Positions 1-13,400 are shown, numbered from the stretch's first letter. The stretch: DNA of 64,000 bases from Owenia fusiformis (GCA_903813345.2 CAIIXF020000008.1:6209341-6273340), one strand, 5' to 3'. Notes: generated by a model from the letters alone, not told the origin. Numbers and translations: made by a program.

Positions 1-1976
1 TACAATTACAGTATTCTCTGCATGTAGATGATAAAGTTAGTCTAGGGTCTCACTATATTATACCCTAGGCTGATCAGTTAGCTAGAGAACTACCCTCTAG
101 CTAGGTATTTAACATTTTTATGATTGATCATTTTTGATTAAGTTTTGTGTTTAACCTAAGAGAGACCGCTGCAAAACTACTGTTATATGTTTACTATCGG
201 AAATTGCTGCAATAGCCGAGTGATTATTCTGATTTATCAGAGTCTCTCTTTATCTAAAGCTTGTGTGTCTGTCTATTCCAAGGGATAGAACAGACTGTGG
301 ATCCTACAATAGCTCACAATGGCGAGCAATGTCAGGCTCTGTGCTGCTCGTCAAGGTGTTGAAAAAAAGAGAAGTCAATTATTCTTTTAAAGAGTAACTC
401 TCTTCATAAGATCTATGCCCAACAGGGTTTATTTCCTATCAGGTGATATCATTTATTTGGCTTTCTTTAGTAGCATATATCATGTTAAGCCATGTCATCT
501 TGTTCCTTTTAGTCTTTCAAAACAGAAAACTGTGATGAGATCAGAATAAGGAATTTTGCTTATGTAGTCTTGTATAAAGCCTCTACTTCTTGCCTGTTAT
601 CTTAGTCCATAGATGATGTATAATATGTACTATAATGTTAGTATGGGAGATACACAAGGGCTTGATGCAAGACTATTATTAAAATTGCTCTTTGTCAATT
701 CATATACCCTTTGCATTTTTAGACTTCTTCTTAAAAGAGAGCTTCATCTACATTGTCTAATCTTTTAGAACAAGAGTGCTCTTTAGTTTTATTATGAAGT
801 TGAAGTTCTCTTTTAAGGAAGCCAAATCAAACTATTAGAAAGGGTTAAGTTTACTGATGATTACTATTTGATCTCTATTATTTTCATAAACCCTTCAGTT
901 ACAGATCAGTTATAGTAGAACCATTGCTTGGGAAAAGCAATTTAGATGATGTTTATGGATTATAATGATACTATTATTTCATGATCTATATATTTGTATC
1001 ATTTGTTATATTGCTGGCGCCAGTTTATATCTTTATGCATTATTAGATGCTGTAAGCAGATCAATTGGAAGATTAATGTAGTTTGAAAACAAGATTGTGA
1101 TATGAATGCCTTAGTTGATGGCCTTTTAATAATGTTCTCTTATTTATCAAACTGTGCCCTTACTTACACCCCCAATCTGCACTCTGAAATCATGGTAATT
1201 ACTGTATAGTGCATTAAGAGTAAGGTACCATTCGAGTATGGTACTGTACAGTGTTTACGGTATGGTTCGGTACTGTTTTAGTTAACGGTATCGTACTGTA
1301 CCATATATACGGTAACATACAATACCATTGTCAAAATGGTACTGTTGGAGATTGGCTATGTATATATGTCCAGTGGTATGTGAAGGTTAACATATTCTGA
1401 TGGAATGTTAGATACACGCCCCATGTGATCCCATGAGATTTGGGGAATCAAGTCTGATTATTTGCCCGTTAGGTCCAATGCAAAACTCACTAGATCCCAC
1501 TCTAAAAGTGAATGTTTTTTTCTCCCTGTCTATCATATGGGACAAATGGAGCAATAGTCAAAAGGAATACCATGGTCCTTCATCATGAGAAATCATGGCT
1601 TTCTATTAGCTTCTTCAAGAATATTTCTAGTTGAAGGCAATAAGACATGATGAGTATCAGGATGATGCTCCTTAGGATTTCATGTTTCCATTTACATACT
1701 TTTGAAAGGTACTCATGGGCACTTGTTTCACTGTATGAAGAGCACCAATATATATTCCACAGTGCTTGCTAGAAAAGTAGGATTAAGAGTCACATCTGGT
1801 CTGAAATGTTGAAGTTTGGTTATCAATACTCAATCAGTACTTTGCAATCAACCATTCATTTATTCATGATTTGAACAATGAAGGCAGCGAAAGCTTCATC
1901 TTACATTTTAAAATAAAAATTTCTATGATTTTGAGAAATGAAATTTGAGAAATATTATTCCTATTTTGGCTATATA
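1..1976. other. Non-coding stretch, no gene recognised
   Basis: AT-rich sequence without a supportable exon, apart from the palindrome cluster at 1216-1345. An ATG at 319 with a good context opens only 23 codons. If FEZ begins far upstream, this would be intron. Confidence 0.6.
1216..1345. repeat. Cluster of GGTAC/GTACC palindromic motifs
   Basis: Short overlapping motifs GGTACC, GGTACTGTAC, CGGTATGGTTCGGTACTG and GTACTGTACC recur within 130 bp, forming imperfect palindromes. No gene is seen nearby. Confidence 0.6.
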
Positions 1977-2236
1977 GTAAAATCTGTCTTGGTGAACACC
2001 TGTCTCTCGTGAGCACCTGTGTCTAATGAACACCTGTCTCTAGTGAACACATGTCTCTAGTGAACACCTGTATCTAGTGAACACCCCTCTCTAGTGAATA
2101 CATGTCTCTAGTAGACACCCTTCTTCTACTGACTTCTGTATAAATTACCCTCTCTGTAGTGAACACCTACCAATACTGAACATTTTTTTCTTGGCAATTA
2201 TTTTTTCAATATACAAAGGTTTTACTGTATTTCACA
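1977..2236. repeat. Dispersed GTGAACACC foldback repeat, copy with internal 17-bp tandem units
   Basis: Starts AGTAAAATCTGTCTTGGTGA and ends in AAAGGTTTTACTGTA. The interior repeats TCTAGTGAACACCTG five to six times. Other copies: 4193-4385, 12005-12142; more distant relatives at about 10811-10910, 26290-26440, 26655-26830 and 30372-30475 (CAGTAAAACC ends). Confidence 0.75.
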
Positions 2237-2507
2237 AAGGAGTACTAGTGTTGTTATAATCCGCTTCAACTTCCTTTACCTTTTCTAAGAATGTTATGAT
2301 GTTGACATAGGTAGTCTTATAAATTGCCAAGGGAATCTTATAAATTGATCAAGCAATAGGCTTTTTTAAATGGTCATTTAATACTTAGGATATGACAAGA
2401 TATAAACTTTTATTAAATTGGAACTTAAAAATAGAAATCTAATTTGAACGAAATTTCATTGAGGTTTGTTCGGGAGATAGGGGGTCATCTTGAAATATTA
2501 CATTAGC

Positions 2508-2715
2508 CAGTGATCGCCCCAGCATTAAAGCAAGTGGGGGTAATACCCACCTGAGACTTTGAAAACAAGCTTGCACCCACCTGAAAATCCATTTGCACCC
2601 ATTTGAAAATGAGAAAAATCATGAAAAATAGCCATATTTTGACCAAATTTGAACTGAATTGAAAAATAAGAATTTTGCACCCACTTGAGAAAAAATCCTG
2701 TGGAGAACCCTGTTA
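2508..2715. repeat. Dispersed repeat, about 205 bp (copy 1)
   Basis: Starts AGTGATCGCCCCAGCATTAA and contains GCACCCACCTGAAAATC and AATTTTGCACCCACTTGAGA. The second copy is at 19518-19722. No terminal inverted repeat was seen. Confidence 0.8.
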
Positions 2716-4192
2716 GAGACAATATCAAAATATTAAAACTGATTCCTAAGGTAATATTTGTAGCTAAGGAACATTATCATGATACTGGTCCTGTAAAGTG
2801 ATGGCTTGAAATAATATAAATTGTTATATGTTTTGATCAGTGAGACTGCAACATGGAAACAGAAGCACACAAAGCTATACATGAATTTCCTGAATTACCC
2901 CTTGTCTTACAATGCTTTGATGCAGTCTGGGATTGACGTATGAATGTATTATTGGGAATTTATTGGTTCTTAATTATTCTGTCTGATTGTTTGAACTTCT
3001 GGTTACATAATTCTCCCTCACAAATATTTCATTCATTATTTGTCCTATTTTCATTAAATGCACAAAATCTTTTGTCCAGATTTAATATGACACATTTTTT
3101 GGGGTAGGGGAGGGGGTCTGAGTTGTATTTATTTCTAAAACACAAAAAGGAAACTTATTTCTTTGAACTTTATACTTTTAACTCACAATGCTGATATCTC
3201 CACAGTGTTCTCCACAGAATTTTTCTTAGTTGTGGACAAAATTCTCATTTTCACAATTCAGACCAAAATTGGAATGCTGGATCAATTTTCCAGGAAATGT
3301 CTAGGTTACTGCTGAAACATTTTCAATATACATGTAATAGCTCCGTCACAGTAAATCATGTTTGTTTTTTAATTCATCCGTTTTACACATATTCAAACAA
3401 GTTCAGACTGTTACAACACTCATGGCTTACTGGTCAATATATTATGGCTGAAGCTGTAGATATCAAGGGCAAGTATGTTTCCAAAATAAAACATTGATAG
3501 ACAGACTACCCATAGACTATTCCAAAATACCTTAAAGACCTACTTTTGATGGAGTGTTATTGTTTAAATAAGTAAATAGATTGTTAAAATAAGCAATTCT
3601 TAATTTTGATTTATGACGTCAAATTGGTTTAAACGCATTAATAACACCCTGGGTTCAGTTGGTTGTTTTTATTGTTAAAGAAGAAAAATAAAAAATTCCA
3701 ATGTTGGAAATTGCCTCTAGTTTATGTGTGCTCAATTTAATAACAAATAATTTAAATTAGAGTGTTCAAATCACTGGTTCAAGTTATTATCAAAGATTTG
3801 TGTGGGGTACTATGTATTAATACTGTTCTCATTGTTTACTTCAGAGATTTTCTTCATCAAGTTCCAACCCACGCACGTATAAGATACTTACTGGTAAATG
3901 TTAATTACTCATGAGAGAGATCTTTCTCAATAAAGTCCCATCTGTTTTTACATAATCTACAATTCTCACAAAAATATTGATTAAATGCCATACTAGAAAA
4001 ATGAATCGTATTTTATTATTTTTCCGGATCATTCAAGACAAAGAATGAAGATCTATTGTGGGCAATAGATCATGGATATTAGTCAAGTTTATGAAAATGT
4101 GATTAATATATTTTTAATTGATTTTATATTAATATCTGACAGGTTAACATAACCTAGTAATGTGTCAATGCAGTCTGATACTCCTCACATAC
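2716..4192. other. Non-coding stretch between repeats
   Basis: No gene recognised. Two small stretches have plausible splice borders (2841-2937 and 3846-3894) but no recognisable protein match. Confidence 0.5.
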
Positions 4193-4385
4193 AGTTAAAC
4201 CTGTCTTTGTGAACTCTAGTGAACACCTGTATCTAATGAACACCCCCTTTCAGCACATACTCCATTGACTTCTGTATAAAATTGCCTCTCTCTGTAGTGA
4301 ATACCTACTTACAGTGAACACATTTTTATGGCTCCATAGGCAGCTGTCCATAGGTGTTCACTATATACAGGTTTTACTGTATCTT
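4193..4385. repeat. Dispersed GTGAACACC foldback repeat, second copy
   Basis: Begins TTAAACCTGTCTTTGTGAAC and ends TATACAGGTTTTACTGTA. Interior phrases TCTAATGAACACC and ATTGACTTCTGTATAAA are shared with the copy at 1977-2236. Confidence 0.75.
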
Positions 4386-4666
4386 TCTGTTTTCATTAGC
4401 TAGTAATATATTACGGGGGAATTAATAGGACACTTTGATCTCTCACGGTTATGTCAATGTGTCAATGGGATAATATCTATTTATTTCAAAACAATGAAAG
4501 CTTCGATTAATATGACAGAATTTATTGTCATTATTTATCTGATCTTATTATAGTAATGTAAATGCAAAATGTGGTTATTTAAACCAGGAAATATACATGA
4601 ATGTCCTTCATAAGTTGTCTAACTTTTGGTACACCCTGTGTTTTTTTATAACATATATTCAGTAGA

Positions 4667-6803
4667 TCAAGGCTCGATCTTCAGAACCTCGTCCTCGTCA
4701 AAGTCCAAACGTGATGTGATTTGATCCTTGATGTATCTTATACATGCTGCGGCATTCTTTCTGAATTCTTTCTTCTCCCCTGGTGCGTATGTGTCCATAT
4801 CATTCTGTATGCTGTAGAATGTCAAACCAAATGCCTGGCCTATAAGCTGAAAAATATAGATACTACTCATTCCTGTTACACATCGATCCCATTTTACACA
4901 ATCTGTGATTATAAATGAAGAGGTTACCATGGTAATTTTTGATGACCCTTGCTGCTAATATCTATTTTAGTATCAAGTCTGAGACCAGGGCACTGTGACA
5001 ATTTTTTAAAGAGCTTATATATTTTACTGTGTAAGTGCACATTTCAGAAGCTTGACTCTTAAGTAATATACGATACAAATGAGGATGTTTTCAAATAAAA
5101 CTTGATCCTTTATTAAGAATGTTCATACATATGAAAAAAGACTATAAAATAAAAAGACTATAAAATATAAATTTGAAATAACCATTAGTTCAAAGAATCT
5201 CTCATCTTTTATAGTTGTTTATAAAGAATGAAGTTAAGCCCATGGCTTACAATGATCAATAGTTACAATTCCTGATAACACTTGGAATAGTATTTGTACT
5301 TTTACTTCCCTCTAATGATCTGCTTAGTCTCATAAAATTAGCTCATCCATATATTGTCAAAATATATCAGATATGTGATTAAGACTCTGAGCTAAAGCTT
5401 CCATGAATAGACGTAACTTATTTCTGTATGATGATCTCACAAATAACAGAAGGGACATTGCACTGATGTATGATCCAGATGTAGTTAGAATTTGATTTGA
5501 AGCTTGTCTGTGTATTTTCCAAGTAGTGAAAAGTGAACCCCCTTTGAAAGTGACCCCCAGGCCCGTAGCCATGGGTTGGGGCGAAACCCCCCTGGCCAAA
5601 ATTTTTTTCAAAATCATGCAGTTTTTCACCATTCTAACTATTTTTTGAGTGATTTTTGGCCAAATTTGCCAAAGTGAACCCCCCCCTTCCTAGAATTTTT
5701 TGGAAAGTGAACCCCCTTGGAAAATTCTGGCTACAGGCTTGATCCCTCTTGGCAAAAGATGGCTACAGGCCTGTAGATGGAGCCATAAACTTGATGCTAG
5801 ATTATATTATACCTTAAAGTATCCTTTCTTGAGCCCAGGTATCTTAGAGTGTTTGTAACTAAGCATGTCTAGTTGGTTATGTAAAACATCTTCTTTTCCC
5901 AAATGTGAAATAAGCATATCCATTCCACCTAAAAAAGAGTATACAGGGTGTCTATAAAGTCTACACTTTTGTATTGCAATTGTAAAAATACTTTATGAAC
6001 ACCCTACAATATGTGCAATATACATTACATGTGACATACTAATGTATATAGAGAGGTGCCGTTCTTGTATTTTCTTTATTTTCAAATGATCTTAGAATGC
6101 GCAAATTTTAGTAAATCATTTGGGAAAATACTGTGACATTTCTTCTCTATGAAGTATGCCCATTTACACACATTAACCTAACAAGAAAGATTAGGTTCAG
6201 CTTACAAAGCTCCTTTAGATATTGAAAATGCCAATCTTCTCAAATTGCAAAATACAAAGATAGAATGAAGAGAATCGCGCTAAATATTAGTATGGGGCTA
6301 TAGTCTATATAGGAGTACCCCTTCTGCTTTTGGGAGTCCCTAACATGTATGTCTTACCTAAGAACCTCAGACAATGGGCCTTAAATTGTGGAGATCTTGT
6401 GTCATTACCATGGACTCTCCAGAACAACTTCTCTGTCTCTGGGTCCATCTTGAATAATCTTTAAACAATAAAAGAGTTGTATTAATATTTTGGATCTATA
6501 TGAGCTTTAATATAATAAGCGTCTAGTTTAATTACTATATAAAAGTTTTTAATGATTTTTTTATGATTTTGTTCAATTAATAAACTAGCATATATTCAGT
6601 ACTTACGTTCTGTATACCGCAATACACACATCTGCCCTTGTACGACCAAGCATCTTGAAGGCTTCATTGTACATTTGGTTCCACAACTGAATCTGTCGTA
6701 TCCTGGTCAGCTTAGAACAGCCGATTGTTTCCAAATAATCTGATTTTGTCAACATGAGAGTACATAGAATAAGTGCTATCCCAAAAAGATAGTTAACCCT
6801 CAT
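4667..6803 (-). CDS. Secreted annelid-type (extracellular) globin, complete, 4 exons
   Basis: Exons read on the minus strand: 6803-6607, 6458-6358, 5928-5813 and 4846-4667. All have GT/AG borders and join in frame to 197 codons plus stop. Residues 1-21 are a hydrophobic signal peptide, so the product should be secreted. Globin landmarks seen: Trp41 (A12 region), Phe78 (CD1, in LFWRVHG), distal His94 (E7, in KAHCLRFL) and proximal His126 (F8, in YKHSKIPGL). Cys29 just before helix A and Cys173 in helix H match the intrachain disulfide pair of annelid extracellular haemoglobin chains (family knowledge). Two extra cysteines (Cys60, Cys95) could be free or link chains. The acidic tail after residue 185 is longer than in typical chains. 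Predicted role: O2-binding haem protein in body fluid. The start is the ATG that gives the signal peptide. Subunit class is not assignable. Confidence 0.93.
5560..5775. mobile_element. Degraded copy of the GTAGCC-ended MITE family
   Basis: Starts CAGGCCCGTAGCC and ends GGCTACAGGCCTG, with the same interior (a GTTTTTCACCATTCT segment, runs of C) as 59521-59726. It lies in globin intron 3, about 40 bp from the exon 3 donor. Confidence 0.72.
5944..6006. mobile_element. TA-flanked mini-element with CAGGGTG end, about 63 bp
   Basis: Left CAGGGTGTCTATAAAGT pairs with right ACTTTATGAACACCCT, giving a short foldback. It begins 15 bp from the acceptor of globin exon 3, in globin intron 2. Confidence 0.72.
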
Positions 6804-7241
6804 TTTGAGTTTTGGGTTTTGAATGATTGAAAACTTGAAATAACATACCAGTACATGATAGTTAGCACATTTAGTCTGTTTTGAGAAAGTGCACTGAAAT
6901 ATCTGAGACTTTAATCAGTATAATTAAGACATATTATCATTTTCTTAGCATCGGCCTTGTCTAAGTACTTGACCAAAATCACATTTGTTTAACATTTATA
7001 AAGAAAAAATAAATGATTGTTTACAAAATGAATATCTAACTATTCGCATTCTGATACTCATCACATATTTTTGTGTCATTATCAATATGAAAAGAAATGA
7101 GATGTCATGGTTAATCATATTCAACTATTTGTTTTATCCCACTCGTTCAGCTGGTTGGGAGATTTAATTTAGCAAATCCTTCCATGAAGTGTGTAAAACT
7201 GAATAAGGTATCATTTAGTCATCAAAAGAGCAATAATTAGC

Positions 7242-7498
7242 ACCATGTTGAAAATGAGAAAATTACATGCCACCCTGTTAAGAATTTAAATTAAAAAGTT
7301 TTGTTCAATTTTATTCACTGTTTATCTTTGTATTTTCCAGTAGCCAGACTCTCTAAAACAGAAACCATAAACAGCACCTTGTTCAGAATGAGAAAATTAC
7401 ATGCTGGAAATTATTGTGCCAGTTTTTCTTTCAATTTTATGAACTGTTTGCCTTGTATTTTTCAGGAGCCAGAATCTCTAAAGAATGAACTAGATGGT
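7242..7498 (+). repeat. Tandem duplication containing a decayed copy of a FEZ splice acceptor
   Basis: Segments from 7242 and from 7375 are similar: AATGAGAAAATTACATGC, then a TTTCAATTTTAT-type tract, then TGTATTTTCCAG against TGTATTTTTCAG. The downstream copy ends in the true acceptor and exon (GAGCCAGAATCTCTAAAG). The upstream copy reads TAGCCAGACTCTCTAAAACA, so its first in-frame codon is a stop. It is a pseudo-exon start. Confidence 0.75.
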
Positions 7499-10400
7499 GG
7501 CGACTCTAGTGATGAAGAGGAGCTCCAGCAAGCATTTGATATGCACAGTCTCATCATATCTAGTCTACAACAAGAGCCAATGTTCACAGCAGAAGATGTC
7601 ATCAATGAAATAGAAGGGATGATGGAGGTAGGCATTGTTAAAGCGCTGGGGAGGGGGGGAGAGGGGGGGCACTCCCATATATTGGTTATAAAGGGACATG
7701 GTGCTAAAGTGGGGGGGGGGGGGGCACTCCCATATATTGGTTATATGGAGACATGGTGCTAAAGTGTGGGGGGGGGGGCACTCCCATATATTGGTTATAT
7801 GGAGACATGGTGCTAAAGTGGGGGGGGGCACTCCCATATATTGGTTATATGGAGACATGGTGCTAAAGTGGGGGGGGGGGGCACTCCCATATATTGGTTA
7901 TATGGGGACATGGTGCTAAAGTGGGGGGGGCACTCCCATATATTGGTTATATGGGGACATGGTGCTAAAGTGGGGGGGGGGCACTCCCATATATTGGTTA
8001 TATGGGGACATGGTGCTAAAGTGGGTCACTTTTTCAGTGAAAAATCCCTAGATGTGGGTCCCATTTTGAATAAAAAACCCTAGATATCGGTCCCATTTTG
8101 ATGAAAAAATTCCTAGAACTGGGTCTTCTTTTTGAAAATCCTAAAACTTGGATATATTAGACATATTGCAAAAAAAATTCAAATCAATGCAATACAATGT
8201 AGCAAGAGCCATTCTCCAGCTTAGATGCCGCCCTGCAAGAGAGGCATTGTTAGGAGATTTAGGATTAAGACCTATTCTAGATGTCATTGAAAAACGCCAA
8301 ATCGATTATTTTTTATATTTAAAGCACTCTATTAAAGAAGGGTCAGTTCACAAAGCTATCTTCAACACAATGTACAATAAATACATAAATGGTCAGGAAG
8401 GTAAGGCTTTCCCCTATTTTGCCAATATTCAGGAGATCCTGATAAAACATGGTCTGGATGGCATCCTTCAAAGGCAGGATGATAACTGGTATAAAACATA
8501 CATCCAGATCTCAAATGATTTAAGCCATGTAGCCTTCTTCTCTTCAATAGGGGAGAAGTCATCCCTAAATCTTTACAAATGTTTGAAAAGTAATATCTCT
8601 AAGGAAAACTATATGAACTCAGACTTTGATTTCTATGGTCAGAAACTTAAATTCATGGCCAGAACGGGATGTTTTGGCCTTCGCTCCGACCTTCAAAGAT
8701 GGGGTCAAGGCAACGGTATATGTCTCTTTTGTAACCTCAATGTTAAAGATACTATACAGCATAGACTTTTTGTCTGTCCGTACTTTGGTAGTGATAGGAA
8801 TGTATTTTTCAATAATGTTGTGTCAAACTGCAACCACCAACTCTCCTCTGACTTTCTAGCAGGAAGTGTACAACTAAAAACATGTTGGGCTCTGGGAGAT
8901 GACACTTTGATCTTGTGGGGACATGATAATTACGTGAAGTTTGACAAATATGTCAAATTGTTTTTAAAGAAAATACATGTACAGTGCACACAATAGTCGT
9001 ATGCATGTTTTTAGTGTTTTTTTACATGATATGTTTTATCCCATTTATATTTTATATATGATGTATTGGATGCACCGATTGAGTGCCGCTGCTCTAAAAG
9101 CGTTTTCCAAATAAATAAATTAAAAAAAAAAAAATAAAAAAAAAAAAATAGTGAGCTTAATTATGAGTCAGTAAAAGGGGATATTTGGCTTTGAAGGGGT
9201 AGAGGCACCATGAGAGAGAGCAAGAGAGACTATTTGATATTGGTATTTTATATTAAAAGCTTTTTCATGATTTCTGTTTGAAGATTTTTTTTACATTTTA
9301 CATCCATTATCAATTGCTATAAATTCATTGAAGATATCAGCTTTGTTCAATGGTCCAACAAAGAATTCTTGAAGAATTGTAACAGATGAGGTTTTCATTA
9401 AGACAAATCGTTTTATACAAAATAAGCGGCATTCATGCTAGATTTAATGGATAAATACTGTGGAGTCTGGCGTTGACGTATTTGCTCGATATTAGCGTGA
9501 TTCAGTTCTATCCATACACAATATGGTAGCATCTTGTTTGTGTTTAGCCTTGCTGAGATCTTAGTTGTATTTCTGGGATTTGCATTAACAAACAACCAAT
9601 TTAAAATTTCTTACATAAATTTCTTACATTGATACATATTTGGGATGACTATTGGATGTTAATGCTTTAATGCTTCTCTGATTGATTTTTTGTATGTTTC
9701 ATACTATGTTAAAGAATTTTTTGTTTTGTAAGGGATGTGTTCCATTCTGGTTTATTGGAGACATGGTATTGATTAGTGTAATGTCAGACCACCCTCTAAT
9801 AGCTTGTTTAAGGGAGACTATTCTATTGCTATCACACAATATTGGGCTACAGACAATAGTGTCTCCTTTAGGAGAATGTCTTAGAGTTTTTAGGGAGAAT
9901 GTTTTGCAGTATAGTACACTATACAGCCTCAAGAATCTGACCCTGCCAATAATGAAAGTAACCCATACAAATAGAGGATTACATCAATTTGAGATAAGTC
10001 CCGAGACTATGTGTTTGAATGAATGATGGTTTGCTCCTCCGGAGTAAGAGGATAAAAGTATGTCAACAAAACAACCAAACAAACAAATGAGCAATCTATT
10101 TATTGATAATTGGATATTGGCTTAATTAACAATAAAGATGTTGTGCTTAGCATTCTCCAACACAAAATCTGAAAACACATGCAAAATTCTTTATGAATAC
10201 CTCTTTAAAACAGACACTAAATCTGCAAACCAATGCAGTAAAACCTTTGTGTATGAACACCACTTTAAAGCAGACACTTCTAATGCAAACAGTGTGTAGA
10301 TCAGCTATAATCTTTTTTGATACCACATTGATTTCCATGTTATGAAAACTGTCAATTATGAACATATTTAGTCAGTCCCAGAAGATTAAACTCTCATTAT

Positions 10401-13400
10401 GTTTTACGTATTAATATGTCATGACTTTTCGGAGGTATATTAACCTAGAACATGAAGCTTGAAAAACTTGTCTGCGGCTGAGTCTCATTTTGAGCAATAT
10501 AACGCTGTAATTTGACTTTAGGAAGTCACTCTGAGATTACATTCTTTTATTCCACTGTGTTAAAGTTTCAATCACTTCAATACTGCAAGTGTATATTTAT
10601 GACACAAGAGACATGAACCTCTTATTTTATGAATTTCAGATATAATGTTCCAATTACAATAAAACCTGTCTAGTAGCTTGCTAAAAGTTGATATATTGAG
10701 AAACGTTCAAATGATGAGGTTCAGATGACATAAGAGTTAATGAAATCAATATCCAAAATCATAGGGCTGAGAAAGGGTCTCAATTTGAAGTTTTTGATGT
10801 TGGAGATGTGCTAAACACATGTAGTAAAACCTGTTTTTAGTGGAACACCTTTGGTACCTCTAAAATATGTTCTACTTGGGAGGTGTTCCACTTATAGAGG
10901 TTCATTTAACATTAAGTCAGTTGGTCTTGGGACTCTCTATTTATCCCAACATGCGAATCTCATAGTCATTTGAGAATAAAATATTCCATGATACAGTACC
11001 TATGAGGAAACTATGAGGCACATTGGCAAAACAAGTGTCTTGGTGAATCATGTATTAATCAATTATTGAGTCTCCTGTTTTGACTCATAGAGTCAACTCA
11101 ATTCATTATATTAAATATTAATTCGAATATAGAGACTAGACTATACATGGATAGGCTTTTCTATTCTTTTCTTGACATGTTATTTATGTTATTTTAGAAG
11201 TGTCAGACTTGTTGGATAATTTATGGATGGAGTCAAACTGTTCCTATATCGATTATTAATAGGTTCTACTAGTAGTTCACACATAGCTATATTGATAAAA
11301 CTTATCATCTTTGACTTTCCAAAGGATATATCACCCCTCCAGAAAAAGACTCATCTGATTTGCTACAAATTCAGAAATATAAGTTACTTTTAGGTGGCCA
11401 TTTTGGATTCTGGTGGTCATATCGAAATATCAATTTCATAATTATCAATAAAATATCAAAATATTGGATAACATGGTAAACTAGCTATTGACAAAAAATA
11501 TTGTCAAATTAAAGCAATATATATCAATATCACTCAGTACCATCAGTTTCATTAATCTATCAAAATAATGCCGTTATTGCAATTTTTCATGACACAAAAT
11601 TTTGTGCCTATTTGGTGGCGTGATTTCATCCATGCCTCGTTTGTTCTCAAGACAATCACCCCTAAAGCCTTTTTATGTGATTTTTACTTTAAATCCCTGT
11701 TATTCATGTAGTAGCTATAGTTTTAAGATGGTTCATCTAATAAGCACTGTGCCATTGACAGATTAGAACATGGTGACTTCTGAATTGAATGATACAAAAC
11801 ATCCAAATAACCACTACAATGTTCAACTTATTATTACTGTATAATTATTCAACTCGAACTTATTTTCCTTTAAATGCTCATCTGGATATAATATTACAGT
11901 ATAAATTGAAAATATGATTACTACATAGTAATGCCCTGAAATGAGGTCTATTATTGTTCACAGTTTTTAATGGGAGTCTACTTATTGACAGAAAATGTAA
12001 ATAACTGTAAAACCTGTATTAGTGAACACCTCTCCCTAGTGAACACCCGTTTCTCGTAAACACCCTTCCTCCGCTCATACTCTACTGACTTCAGTAGTTT
12101 TTCTTGGCAAAAATGTTCAATATACACAGGTTTTACTGCATTATGATTGGATATTGGATATAGAGTAGATTAAAGCATTTTCTCTAATCTTAATAGTGCA
12201 GATGATGTCAGTCTCATTTAAAGGGTAATTCTTATGCAAGTCTTTCAATATACACATGTTTTACTGTAATCTTAAGAGTGTGGATGATGTCAGTCTCATT
12301 TAAAGGGTAATTCAAATGAGAGTCTCCCAATATACACATGTTTTACTGTAATCTTAAGAGTGTGGATGATGTCAGTCTCTTTTAAAGGGTAATTCATATG
12401 CAGGTCTTTCCTCTCAGGAAGTTCAATTTTCTAGACCTGCCTGTGTAGCTTTTGCAGAATTAATGTTAACCTCCAAAGAATTAATATTTATGTAGTGTTA
12501 GGGCATTTGTCAACCTAGTTAATGGAAAACATGCAATATTCAGTTGCCTTTATAGAGATAAAGAAACTATGCACAAATATGGTCATGTTTTTTTCCTTTT
12601 GCATGGTGAGAAATATCTGTGCTCTGAAACCAGAATTTTATATAAAACTCCAGAAATATAGTTTGACTTTTGAGATAAAGAAAATAATGACATTCATAGT
12701 TCTTTCATAATGCTATATAATGTATGCCATTAGGCACAATGTTAATTTTTAGGTTAAATACAGGGTGATCATTAAGTTCTGGGAATTGGTCTGCCATTTC
12801 AGTATTTCTCAACCAATACAGATGTTACTATAGAAATGATAGTTAGAAAGTTTCAAGTAAATTGGTTAGAAATTAATGAAATGACAGACAAATCGTCAGA
12901 ACTTAGTGATCACCCTGTATACAGGTTTGTCAGAAGGTTCCAAGATTTACTTAATGTATTTGGACAAAATTATTCAAAGACCAACTTGTTTCTGTTTTAG
13001 GATGACGAGACTCCGACATCCGAGTGTTCTATGCCATCGTGCTCTGATGATATCACACCGACACAATCGGCTGAACTCATTCAATTTAAACAAAAACGAG
13101 CCCTAAATCCAGAAAATTATCAAGAAAGTAAGTATTCAATAATTTTCTAAAAAACTATATTTTTATATTATTATATTATGTTTATGTTTTACTCAAGCCC
13201 GTAATTTCACGAGAAAGTGTGATTTTCAATGGAATTTATTCTTCAAAACTACATGGCTACAGATCTCACCCCTTGAGAGAATTCCTTGTGAGCAATTAGT
13301 TTTAGTGCAGGATCTAGTGAAAAATATCATGCGAAGTATTCAAAAATCAAGGTCAACATCAAGTACCTAAAGTACCTGTTCTTCATTGTCATAGTATTTC

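Noticed and set aside
319-390. ATG in good context opening MASNVRLCAARQG
   Set aside because: 23 codons only, no domain, and not like a FEZ start.
2841-2937. Exon-like stretch on + (AG before, GT after) reading ETATWKQKHTKLYMNF...
   Set aside because: 32 open codons with plausible borders but no recognisable family; does not resemble the FEZ N terminus; could be chance.
3846-3894. Short exon-like stretch after a TTTACTTCAG acceptor
   Set aside because: Only about 16 codons of Ser-rich sequence; no match to FEZ or any known protein.
7301-7762. 153-codon open frame on +
   Set aside because: It runs through the intron, the true FEZ exon and into the G-run minisatellite; only 7466-7627 is coding.
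7565-7858. Open frame on - with repeated NQYMGVPPP
   Set aside because: Shadow of the minisatellite, antisense.
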